Below are positions 14,714-21,787 of a stretch of DNA of 22,567 bases, piece by piece. The stretch covers positions 1 to 22,567 of the forward strand of contig CAYRWM010000028.1 in assembly GCA_964428055.1 (NCBI GenBank). The letters are read 5' to 3'. This DNA is from CAYRWM01 sp964428055. Its GTDB lineage: Bacteria; Bacillota; Clostridia; Christensenellales; Christensenellaceae. Positions within the stretch are counted from its first letter, which is position 1. Every line of letters starts with the position of its first letter. The notes under the pieces are model-generated. The model was not told where the DNA came from. It worked only from the letters and a program-made list of their open reading frames with translations, and searched no databases. The position numbers were made by a program, and so were the translations under genes.

Positions 14714-16003
14714 ATGACAGAAAAACTGGTTATTAAAGGCGGCAAACCGCTTAAGGGTGAAGTGAGCGTCACAGGCGCAAAGAACGCGGCTGTTGCGATA
14801 CTGCCCGCTGCGGTTCTGTCCGAGGGTGTCTGTGTCATCGATAATCTTCCGGACATCGCGGACGTCAACATACTGGTCACGATACTGAAATCAGTCGGGG
14901 CGAAGGTCGATTTCGATAAAGAGAGCGGAACGATGACCATCGACTCGACTCATCTCGATACATGGTGCATCACGCACAGGCTCGTAAAGAGAATGAGGGC
15001 TTCATATTATTTCCTCGGCGCTTTTCTTGCGAGATTCGGTAAGGCCGAAGTCCTGATGCCGGGCGGATGCTCCATTGGTGACAGACCCATAGATCTTCAC
15101 ATCAAGGGATTTGAAAATCTTGGCGCCAGAGTCGACATAGAGTATGCGCACCTGAAGGCCTCTGCTGAAGAGGGACTGACCGGAAGCGAGATATATCTGG
15201 ATACCCCTTCAGTCGGAGCTACCATAAACATAATGATAGCAGCGGTAAAGGCCAAGGGTACGACGACCATAGTCAACGCGGCAAAAGAGCCTCACGTTGT
15301 TGACGTAGCGAACTTCCTGACATGCATGGGCGCCAAGATAAGAGGCGCCGGCACAGGTACGATCGTCATCCGCGGAGTGGAAAAACTCCACGGATGTTCG
15401 TATACAATAATCCCCGACCAGATAGAGACTGGCACGCTCATGATAGCGGCGGCCGCTACGCGCGGCGACGTGACGCTGACAAACGTCATCCCCGCCCATA
15501 TGGATTCTCTCATCGCGAAGATGAAGGAGATGGGCATAAAGATAATAGAGAGCGCGGATACGATAAGGGTCGTATGCGAAGAGCGTCCGAAGGCCGTGCA
15601 TATCAAGACGCTTCCGTATCCCGGTTTCCCGACCGACCTTCAGCAGCCGACGACTGTGCTGCTGTCCACGGCCAAGGGAACGAGCGTCATAATAGAGAGT
15701 ATATTCGAATCCCGTTTCAAGCATATAAGCGAGATAAGGCGCATGGGCGCCATAGTCAATGCAGATGACAGGATAGCTGTGGTTGAAGGCGTGAACAGAT
15801 TAACGGGAGCCCAGGTAAGGGCGACTGACCTGAGAGCCGGAGCCGCACTGGTCATAGCGGGTCTCATGGCTGACGGCGAAACGGAGATATATAATATCAA
15901 ATACATAGACAGAGGATACGCTCATATCGAGGACAAATTGAGACATCTGGGCGCCGAGATAGAGAGAGTAGCCGTTGAGGAAGACGACGATTACGATTAC
16001 TGA
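14714..16003 (+). CDS. murA: UDP-N-acetylglucosamine 1-carboxyvinyltransferase
   Basis: A 429-aa EPSP-synthase-fold enzyme for the first committed step of peptidoglycan synthesis, adding enolpyruvate from PEP to UDP-GlcNAc. Conserved Lys23 lies in GAKNAAVAIL, and the active-site loop has Cys119 in LMPGGCSIGDRPIDLHI, the cysteine that fosfomycin alkylates. The core TIVNAAKEPHVVDVANFL and the C-terminal RAGAALVIAGLMADGETEI are typical. ATG at 14714 has AAGGA six nt upstream; a TTG at 14708 overlaps the ribosome site and is rejected. The gene begins 9 bp after corA. The last residues form an acidic EEDDDYDY tail not usual for the family. A terminator follows. Confidence 0.97.
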   Translation: MTEKLVIKGGKPLKGEVSVTGAKNAAVAILPAAVLSEGVCVIDNLPDIADVNILVTILKSVGAKVDFDKESGTMTIDSTHLDTWCITHRLVKRMRASYYFLGAFLARFGKAEVLMPGGCSIGDRPIDLHIKGFENLGARVDIEYAHLKASAEEGLTGSEIYLDTPSVGATINIMIAAVKAKGTTTIVNAAKEPHVVDVANFLTCMGAKIRGAGTGTIVIRGVEKLHGCSYTIIPDQIETGTLMIAAAATRGDVTLTNVIPAHMDSLIAKMKEMGIKIIESADTIRVVCEERPKAVHIKTLPYPGFPTDLQQPTTVLLSTAKGTSVIIESIFESRFKHISEIRRMGAIVNADDRIAVVEGVNRLTGAQVRATDLRAGAALVIAGLMADGETEIYNIKYIDRGYAHIEDKLRHLGAEIERVAVEEDDDYDY

Positions 16004-16011
16004 TCTTAAGG

Positions 16012-16040
16012 AAAGCGGCTCACATAAGGGCCGCTTTTTT
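16012..16040 (+). terminator. Intrinsic terminator after murA
   Basis: AAAGCGGC (16012-16019) pairs with GCCGCTTT (16030-16037), and Ts continue to 16040. It stands 20 bases before the ASCH-domain gene, so that gene needs read-through or its own unseen promoter. Confidence 0.88.
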
Positions 16041-16060
16041 GATACACAGGGAGATTTATT

Positions 16061-16456
16061 ATGGCAGACATAAAGATGCATGAACTCGATATGGTAAACA
16101 ACAGGGAACTCCCTTTTCTGCAGTATATGGAACGCGGCATAAAGAAAGCGGAAGGACGCGTTGCAACGCCGCAGGTCCAGAGCATGAAAATAGGCGAGAG
16201 ACTGTACTTAAAGGGGGTCACGGAATACGGGATATTCGAGATAACGTATCTGCATTTCTATCCCAGTTTTTCCGATATGCTTGACGGCGAAGGCCTGAAG
16301 ACAATGGTCCCGTTCGTGGACACAAAGGAAGAGGCCATAAGGATATACGAATCCTTCGAGGGTCATGAGGAGGTTGAGCAGTACGGATGCTGCGCCATAG
16401 GCATAAAACACATTGAGACAAAACTGGATTTTCCGATAGAGGAAGTCATGAAATAA
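16061..16456 (+). CDS. ASCH-domain protein
   Basis: A 131-aa small soluble protein that resembles the ASCH domain, a PUA-like fold thought to bind RNA or nucleotides. Visible family-like elements are the N-terminal helix LPFLQYMERGIKKAEGRV, the KIGERLYLKG strand, and the EITYLHFYPSFSDMLDGEGL region. Its function is not known and I name no substrate. GGGAG lies seven nt before the ATG. The gene is flanked by two terminators, so it is probably a small independent unit or reached by read-through. Confidence 0.75.
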   Translation: MADIKMHELDMVNNRELPFLQYMERGIKKAEGRVATPQVQSMKIGERLYLKGVTEYGIFEITYLHFYPSFSDMLDGEGLKTMVPFVDTKEEAIRIYESFEGHEEVEQYGCCAIGIKHIETKLDFPIEEVMK

Positions 16457-16482
16457 AAAAGAGGACCGAAAAGGTCCTCTTT
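16455..16482. terminator. Bidirectional terminator between the ASCH gene and cysE
   Basis: AAAGAGGACC (16458-16467) pairs perfectly with GGTCCTCTTT (16473-16482) across GAAAA. The A-run before it becomes a T-run on the minus strand, serving the convergent serine acetyltransferase transcript; the plus-strand T-run is short. Confidence 0.88.
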
Positions 16483-16493
16483 CAGTTTACCCC

Positions 16494-17402
16494 TTACTTT
16501 ATCTTCGGGTCAGGCGTGGAGTTGTAAACAGTTGAATGCGGCTCGACCGACTCCATCAGCCAGACGTTACCGCCGATCACGCTGCCTTCTCCGATATTTG
16601 TATCTCCGCCGAGTATGGTAGCGCCTGAATAGATTATAACGTTATCGCCTATATTGGGATGTCGCTTAATGCCCTTGACTGGATTTCCGTTCTCATCCAG
16701 CTCAAAGCTTCTCGCACCCAGCGTCACGCCCTGATATATCTTGACGTGTTTTCCTATAACGCACGTTTCGCCTATGACTATTCCCGTGCCGTGGTCTATG
16801 AAGAAGTAATCGCCTATCGTCGCACCGGGATGGATGTCTATTCCCGTCCTGCTGTGGGCGTACTCTGTCATTATCCTCGGAATGAGCGGTACTTTAAGCT
16901 CAAACAGCTTATGTGCGAGCCTGAATATGCTTATCGCATCAAATGCCGGATAGGAAAGGAGTATCTCCTCTTTCGACATAGCGGCGGGATCTCCTTCATA
17001 CGCCGCCTGTATATCTGTGTACAGGATCTCCGATATGGACGGCAGGCTGTTCATGAACTCGGAAGTTATGCTCTTTGCTGTCTCTTTGCAGCCGTCGCAT
17101 TCCTTGCTGTCCTTTACATCCTTCGTGCATCTGTTCACCAGGACTTCAGATACCATGTCGAGCAGCAGTATTGCCGCTTGCTGCAGTTTGTCGCAGACCA
17201 CGACATCGAGGAATTCCGGGTTGTCCACGCCTTCGTGGAAAACACTTGGGAACATGGCTGTTCTTACAAGGTCGATGAACTTGTCGACCCTGCTCTTCAT
17301 ACCGAAGCCGCTGATGACTTCGCTGCCCAGCGCCTTGTGGTTAAGGGCATTGAGTTTAGACGCAATCTCCGGAGCTTCTTTTTTGAGCCAGTTATCTATC
17401 AT
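16494..17402 (-). CDS. cysE: Serine O-acetyltransferase (EpsC-like, long form)
   Basis: A 302-aa acetyltransferase converting L-serine plus acetyl-CoA to O-acetylserine, the cysteine precursor. The C-terminal half is a left-handed parallel beta helix of hexapeptide repeats with the signatures GIDIHPGATIG and DHGTGIVIGET (His191, His204). A long alpha-helical N-terminal half (about 170 aa) includes CDGCK and other Cys residues. The length exceeds CysE of Bacillus (about 215 aa) and is closer to the longer anaerobe forms. GCAGG lies about seven nt before the ATG. It is transcribed away from metA, sharing the intergenic region. Confidence 0.92.
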   Translation of the reverse strand: MIDNWLKKEAPEIASKLNALNHKALGSEVISGFGMKSRVDKFIDLVRTAMFPSVFHEGVDNPEFLDVVVCDKLQQAAILLLDMVSEVLVNRCTKDVKDSKECDGCKETAKSITSEFMNSLPSISEILYTDIQAAYEGDPAAMSKEEILLSYPAFDAISIFRLAHKLFELKVPLIPRIMTEYAHSRTGIDIHPGATIGDYFFIDHGTGIVIGETCVIGKHVKIYQGVTLGARSFELDENGNPVKGIKRHPNIGDNVIIYSGATILGGDTNIGEGSVIGGNVWLMESVEPHSTVYNSTPDPKIK

Positions 17403-17436
17403 AGCGATACCTGCTTCCTAAAACAAATCAAAAAAC

Positions 17437-17465
17437 TTGTTTATTAAAATCATATAATGTATTAT
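17437..17465 (+). promoter_or_regulatory. Likely metA promoter
   Basis: TTGTTT (17437-17442) and TATTAT (17460-17465) have a 17-base spacer. A TATAAT at 17453-17458 has no properly spaced -35. An inverted repeat AAACAA-N10-TTGTTT (17421-17442) overlaps the -35. I see no SAM riboswitch in the 114-base region between cysE and metA. Confidence 0.55.
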
Positions 17466-17516
17466 AAGATAACCAGATTGATTTAACAAGCGAAATGAGA
17501 AAGGGGGAAGACAATC

Positions 17517-18443
17517 ATGCCTATAAATGTTAACAGCAAGCTGCCGGCGGTAAAGATACTGGAGCAGGAAGGTGTATTCGTCATGCCCCACGACAGCGCC
17601 GCCAAACAGGACATACGTCCCTTAAGGATAGCGATACTGAATCTCATGCCGCTTAAGATGCAGACGGAGACGCAGCTCTTCAGACTGCTCGGATGTACGC
17701 CTCTTCAGGTCGAGATAACACTGCTCTTCCCGAAGACGCATACGCCCAAGCATACTCCGCTCGAGTATCTTTCCCAGTTCTACAAGACATTCGACCAGGT
17801 GAAGAAGAGCAAGTTCGACGGGCTCATTATAACCGGAGCGCCGGTCGAGCAGATGGAATTCGATCAGGTCACTTACTGGGAGGAACTTACCGAGATAATG
17901 GACTGGAGCCGGACGAACGTCTACTCCACCATGTACATCTGCTGGGGAGCGCAGGCGGGTCTTTACTATCACTACGGCATAGAAAAGGTCATGCTGCCCG
18001 AAAAACTCTCGGGCATATACGAGCACAAATGCCTGGATTCCAGGACTCCTCTTGTAAGGGGATTCGACGACTATTTCTGTGCGCCGCATTCAAGGTATAC
18101 CGGCGTGGATATTGACGGCGTAAGATCAAACAGGAAGCTCAAGATACTGTGCGCTTCGCAGGAAGCCGGTCCGTATATCATAACGAACAGGAGCGGCAGG
18201 CGAGTGTTCATAACGGGACATCCTGAGTATGAGAAGGATACGCTCCGAAATGAGTATCTGAGGGATATAGGCAGAGGTCTCAATATAAAGCCTCCGAGAA
18301 ACTATTTCGTCGGGGACGATCCGACCGGCAATATAAGGATGACCTGGCAGGGACATGCGAACCTGCTGTTCAGGAATTGGCTCAACTATTACGTGTATCA
18401 GAAGACACCGTATGATGTTGACACCATGAAGCCCTTAAGATAG
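17517..18443 (+). CDS. metA: Homoserine O-acetyltransferase (MetA family)
   Basis: A 308-aa class I glutamine-amidotransferase-like acyltransferase that activates homoserine for methionine synthesis. Catalytic Cys142 lies in MYICWGAQAG, and His235/Glu237 lie in ITGHPEYE. The specificity position 111 is Glu (TGAPVEQMEF); in the family Glu111 goes with acetyl-CoA and Gly111 with succinyl-CoA, so the product is probably O-acetylhomoserine despite the usual succinyltransferase name. The start at 17517 has GGGGGAAG upstream. Divergent to the serine acetyltransferase gene and followed by a terminator. Confidence 0.95.
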   Translation: MPINVNSKLPAVKILEQEGVFVMPHDSAAKQDIRPLRIAILNLMPLKMQTETQLFRLLGCTPLQVEITLLFPKTHTPKHTPLEYLSQFYKTFDQVKKSKFDGLIITGAPVEQMEFDQVTYWEELTEIMDWSRTNVYSTMYICWGAQAGLYYHYGIEKVMLPEKLSGIYEHKCLDSRTPLVRGFDDYFCAPHSRYTGVDIDGVRSNRKLKILCASQEAGPYIITNRSGRRVFITGHPEYEKDTLRNEYLRDIGRGLNIKPPRNYFVGDDPTGNIRMTWQGHANLLFRNWLNYYVYQKTPYDVDTMKPLR

Positions 18444-18455
18444 GGCCATAAAAAC

Positions 18456-18493
18456 AAAAAAAGCGGAGACCTTTCACGGTCTCCGTTTTTTTT
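18456..18493. terminator. Bidirectional terminator between metA and the E1 beta gene
   Basis: CGGAGACC (18464-18471) pairs with GGTCTCCG (18478-18485), flanked by an A-run upstream and eight Ts downstream, so it serves both convergent transcripts. The T-run overlaps the E1 beta stop. Confidence 0.92.
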
Positions 18494-19466
18494 ATTTCAT
18501 AAGTCCGAGCATCGCTTTCTTTATCTCTTTTTCCTGAGGGCAGAAATGATCCTCCAGGGGTTTTGTCATAGGCACCGGACAGTCGGGCGCTCCGAGCCGC
18601 TTTATGGGCTTCTTCAGTTTATCGAACACCCTTTCATATATCTGGGACGCTATCTCTGCGCCCATTCCGCAGTACAGGCCTGCTTCATGTGCTATAAGTA
18701 CGCGTCCTGTCCTTGCGGCGGATTCCGCGCAGGTCTCTATGTCGAACGGTTTAATCGTTCTGAGGTCTATGACTTCCACGTAAAGGCCGTACTGTATCAG
18801 TTCGTTTGCGGCCGTCATGGCCTTGTCCACTGTCCTTCCGTATGTTATGACAGTCAGATCCTTGCCTGTCTTTTTGATGTCGGCTTTTCCTATGGGCAGG
18901 ACATAATCCTTGTCGGGAATCAGGCCCTCGGTCTTGTATAGGGTTTTCGGCTCGAGAAATATGACCGGATCATCGCATCTTATAGCTGCTTTGAGCAGTC
19001 CCTTCGCGTCATTGGGCGTAGAGGGCATGATTATCCTTATGCCCGGCATATGAGCGAACAGCGCTTCAAGACTCTGGGAATGCTGCGCCGCTGCACCTGT
19101 CCCGCAGCCGCAGGGAGCCCTGAATGTAACGGGCAGGCTCTTTTTGCCGGCTGTCATGAAACGCATCTTGGACGTCTCATTGGCTACCAGATCAAAACAG
19201 ACCGTCGCGAAGTCCGAGAACATGAGCTCGACCACGGGACGCATGCCCGCAAGTGCCGCTCCGAGTCCCGCGCCGGTATATGCCTGTTCGGTTATGGGCG
19301 TGTCGATCACGCGCTCCTTTCCGAATTCGGCCAGCATACCTTCGGTAACGCCGAAACATCCGCCGTATACTCCGATATCCTCACCCATTATGAAGACATC
19401 GCTGTCTCTTCTCATCTCTTCGCACATGGCTTCCCTTATAGCCTGGGCAAAAGTAACGTTTCTCAT
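18492..19466 (-). CDS. 2-Oxoacid/acetoin dehydrogenase E1 component, beta subunit
   Basis: A 324-aa beta chain of the TPP-dependent E1 of 2-oxoacid dehydrogenase complexes. It has VFIMGEDIGVYGG, TPITEQAYTGAGLGAALAGMRP (Glu60, contacting TPP) and QHSQSLEALFAHMPG with conserved His129. The start is three bases after the E1 alpha stop, with a weakly placed ribosome site, so it is probably translationally coupled. No E2 (lipoyl acyltransferase) or E3 gene follows; a terminator does. Acetoin, pyruvate or branched-chain 2-oxoacids are all possible substrates; the AcoB-like family is the closest fit I can see. Confidence 0.9.
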   Translation of the reverse strand: MRNVTFAQAIREAMCEEMRRDSDVFIMGEDIGVYGGCFGVTEGMLAEFGKERVIDTPITEQAYTGAGLGAALAGMRPVVELMFSDFATVCFDLVANETSKMRFMTAGKKSLPVTFRAPCGCGTGAAAQHSQSLEALFAHMPGIRIIMPSTPNDAKGLLKAAIRCDDPVIFLEPKTLYKTEGLIPDKDYVLPIGKADIKKTGKDLTVITYGRTVDKAMTAANELIQYGLYVEVIDLRTIKPFDIETCAESAARTGRVLIAHEAGLYCGMGAEIASQIYERVFDKLKKPIKRLGAPDCPVPMTKPLEDHFCPQEKEIKKAMLGLMK

Positions 19467-19469
19467 AAC

Positions 19470-20444
19470 TTAAAACCGCTCCGAATATACCATGTCGTCC
19501 AGAACGCTGAACTCAGGATACTTTGACCTGTCGGCAAAGGCTACCGCATCGTCAATGATAGCCCTGGCCTTTGATTCCAGTTCCTCTATATCGTATCTGC
19601 TGTAACTGGCGTTCAGCAGCTTTTTCTCAAATCTCGCGATGGGGCAGGCATTTTTCCACTCCGCTATCTCGGACTGTTTCCTGTATACATTTTTATCCGA
19701 TTTGGAATGTCCGCATGTGCGGTATGTGTTGAGCACCAGCAGATAGGGCTTCCCCTGACCGGTTATATAGCTCCTTGCCTGCGAAGCCGCATTGTAAACA
19801 GCAGCAACATCATTGCCGTCCACTGTAGCGGAAGCCATCTCGAACAGAGCCGCTCTTGCTGCTATATCCGTGGACTTTGTTGCTTTGCTCAGGTGTGTGG
19901 ACATTCCGTACGTGTTGTTGACGCAGCAGAACAGAACGGGGAGTTCCCAGACGGAAGCCAGATTAAGAGCTTCGTAGGTCGCTCCTTCATTTGAGGTTCC
20001 GTCGCCGAAGAAGACGGCCGCTATCCTGTCCTTCTCGTTCTTCATCTTGATCTTCATGGCCGTGCCGCAGCAGGTGACTGCACTGGCGCCGAGCACGCCG
20101 TCCATTGAATAATAGTACTTATCTGCGTCCGCAATATGCATGCTGCCGCCCGTGCCTTTGCACACGCCGGTTACCTTGCCGAAGAGCTCGGCCATAAGAG
20201 CCTCTATATCAAGGCCTTTGGCTATAGCCTGCACGTGTCCCCTGTGGGATCCGAACACGTAGTCGTCATGATTCAGTGCCTTTATGGTGCCTACGGCGGC
20301 CGCTTCCTCGCCAATCGCGAGATGCGCCGTGCCGTGAAGGCGCTTCTCATCAAAAAGCTCCTGGACCTTTTCTTCAAAGAATCTGCCGAGGAGCATCTGC
20401 ATCAGTATGTCTTTATTTGAATCGGTATCATATAATGATTCCAT
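19470..20444 (-). CDS. 2-Oxoacid/acetoin dehydrogenase E1 component, alpha subunit
   Basis: A 324-aa E1 alpha chain. It shows the TPP-binding motif GDGTSNEGATYEAL with NN at 176-177, the HGTAHLAIGEEA and FGSHRGHVQAIAKG blocks, and a phosphorylation-loop-like segment YRTCGHSKSDKNVYR. It is closest in appearance to AcoA (acetoin dehydrogenase) or pyruvate dehydrogenase E1 alpha. AGAGG lies six nt before the ATG. It heads a two-gene unit with the beta chain. The missing E2/E3 may be encoded elsewhere. Confidence 0.9.
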   Translation of the reverse strand: MESLYDTDSNKDILMQMLLGRFFEEKVQELFDEKRLHGTAHLAIGEEAAAVGTIKALNHDDYVFGSHRGHVQAIAKGLDIEALMAELFGKVTGVCKGTGGSMHIADADKYYYSMDGVLGASAVTCCGTAMKIKMKNEKDRIAAVFFGDGTSNEGATYEALNLASVWELPVLFCCVNNTYGMSTHLSKATKSTDIAARAALFEMASATVDGNDVAAVYNAASQARSYITGQGKPYLLVLNTYRTCGHSKSDKNVYRKQSEIAEWKNACPIARFEKKLLNASYSRYDIEELESKARAIIDDAVAFADRSKYPEFSVLDDMVYSERF

Positions 20445-20530
20445 ATCAAACCTCTTGTCTTTTTACTGCCTTGCGGCTTTAACTATGCTACAGTACATTC
20501 ACTTAAAAGTCAAATCGCGAAGTACTGCCG

Positions 20531-20554
20531 AAAAAAAAGGGATCCGGAGATCCC
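20531..20554 (-). terminator. Intrinsic terminator after the HAD phosphatase gene
   Basis: On the minus strand GGGATC pairs with GATCCC around a TCCG loop (20554-20539), followed by eight T (20538-20531). It separates this gene from the E1 pair downstream. Confidence 0.88.
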
Positions 20555-20568
20555 CTGCTTCAGTCTCT

Positions 20569-21354
20569 TCATTCAGCAATATTGCCTATGCCGTCCAGGA
20601 TTATGCTCGGCATATATGGATAATCACTCAGATCCTCCCTTGACGTTACGCCGGTCAGTACCAGCACTGTCGAGAGGCCTGATTCCATACCCGCGATTAT
20701 GTCCGTATCCATCCTGTCGCCGATCATTACGGCTTCGGCTGAATGCACGCCCAGTATTTTCAAGGCCGTGCGCATCATGAGAGCGTTCGGCTTGCCGATC
20801 GAATACGCCTGCTTGCCCGTTACCATCTCAACGGGAGCTGTAAGAGCTCTGCAAGCCGGCATGAGGCCTCTTTCGGAGGGTCCCGTCATGTCGGGGTTGG
20901 TGGATATGAGCCTTGCGCCCGCTCTTACGAGCTCGGTCGCCTTTGTTATCATCTCATAGTTATAACTGCTCGTCTCGCCTATTACCACATAGTCGGGATC
21001 GACGTCGTTTATCGTTATGCCTGCCTCATAAAGCGCACCTGCAAGTCCCGCTGCGCCTATTATATACGCGCTGCAGCCGGGCTTCTGCTGGCTTAAAAAC
21101 TTCGCCGTGGCCTGTCCGCTCGTATAGAAGTGCTCCTCGCTCACGTCAAGGCCCATCCTCGCGAGCTTCTGCTGGAGCTCCTTGGGGGATCTTTCTGAGG
21201 AGTTTGTCAGGAACAGGAAATTCTTGTCGTTCCTGTAAAGCCAGTCCACGAACTCAGCGGCTCCCGGAAGGAGCATGTTGCCGTGATATATGACACCGTC
21301 CATGTCGCTGATGAAGCCTTTTTTGCTTCTTATCTCGTCAATACTAATGTTCAT
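20569..21354 (-). CDS. HAD-IIA family phosphatase (NagD/AraL-like)
   Basis: A 261-aa haloacid-dehalogenase-fold hydrolase. Motif I is DMDGVIY (nucleophile Asp17, acid/base Asp19), motif II is TNSSERSP (from residue 50), motif III is the Lys in SIGKPNA, and motif IV is GDRMDTDI. The spacing of motifs fits subclass IIA, which includes NagD and p-nitrophenyl phosphatases acting on sugar phosphates or nucleotides; the natural substrate cannot be read from sequence. ATG at 21354 has GAGGA five nt upstream. An in-frame ATG at 21366, four codons earlier, also has an AGGA and is an alternative. It is monocistronic, with its own promoter and terminator. Confidence 0.9.
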   Translation of the reverse strand: MNISIDEIRSKKGFISDMDGVIYHGNMLLPGAAEFVDWLYRNDKNFLFLTNSSERSPKELQQKLARMGLDVSEEHFYTSGQATAKFLSQQKPGCSAYIIGAAGLAGALYEAGITINDVDPDYVVIGETSSYNYEMITKATELVRAGARLISTNPDMTGPSERGLMPACRALTAPVEMVTGKQAYSIGKPNALMMRTALKILGVHSAEAVMIGDRMDTDIIAGMESGLSTVLVLTGVTSREDLSDYPYMPSIILDGIGNIAE

Positions 21355-21383
21355 TTCTTTCCTCATTTCTCATATTCCTGTAT

Positions 21384-21412
21384 AATCTAATGCTTTTTGA
21401 CGTATTTGTCAA
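21384..21412 (-). promoter_or_regulatory. Promoter of the HAD phosphatase gene
   Basis: On the minus strand TTGACA (21412-21407) and TAGATT (21389-21384) are spaced by 17 bases. The start codon lies close downstream, so the leader is short. Confidence 0.65.
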
Positions 21413-21440
21413 ATCGAAAAAAATATAAACAAAAATCTGG

Positions 21441-21469
21441 TTGACATCTTTTTTTAACGGGTGTATCAT
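21441..21469 (+). promoter_or_regulatory. Promoter of the tryptophan T-box and trpB2
   Basis: TTGACA (21441-21446) and TATCAT (21464-21469) with a 17-base spacer. Transcription would start about 21476, just before T-box stem I. Confidence 0.85.
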
Positions 21470-21479
21470 TTGCTTAAAC

Positions 21480-21746
21480 CAGTGATCGAGAGTAGTAACT
21501 CCGGTCCCGCGTTTCTTACAGAGATCCGCCGGCGGTGAGATGGCGGAAGAGCGTGCGGAGTGAATGGACTCGTGAGGGCAAACTGAAAAGCTTAAAGCCG
21601 AGTAGGGGAGACGAGACAGATCCGGCGTTAAGGGATCATCGTATGAAAGTACGAGCGAGTGGGCGCATTTGCGTCAAGCCAGGTGGCACCGCAGGAGTAT
21701 GCAGACTCTTGTCCCGGCAAAAACAGCAGGGACAGGAGTTTTTTTA
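21480..21746 (+). promoter_or_regulatory. Tryptophan T-box riboswitch
   Basis: A tRNA-sensing leader. Stem I closes with CGAG (21487-21490) to CTCG (21569-21572) and ACTCCG (21498-21503) to CGGAGT (21556-21561). Between these helices the specifier loop has the AGTAGTA side and GAATGGA on the 3' side, so TGG (21565-21567) is a tryptophan specifier. The T-box sequence AGGTGGCACCGCAGG is at 21681-21695; its TGGC would pair with an acceptor end whose discriminator is G, as in tRNA-Trp. The terminator follows at 21705-21746. Uncharged tRNA-Trp should favour antitermination and trpB2 expression. Confidence 0.93.
21705..21746 (+). terminator. T-box regulated intrinsic terminator
   Basis: ACTCTTGTCCC (21705-21715) pairs with GGGACAGGAGT (21729-21739) with one G-U pair, followed by Ts to 21745. 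It competes with the antiterminator formed by the T-box sequence just upstream. Confidence 0.9.
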
Positions 21747-21787
21747 ATGCCTCTGCAAATCTCGCTAAAAAACAGGAGGAAAAGAAA

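Noticed and set aside
17403..17516. SAM riboswitch before metA
   Set aside because: The region is AT-rich, too short, and lacks the GC-rich stems and conserved core of SAM riboswitch classes.
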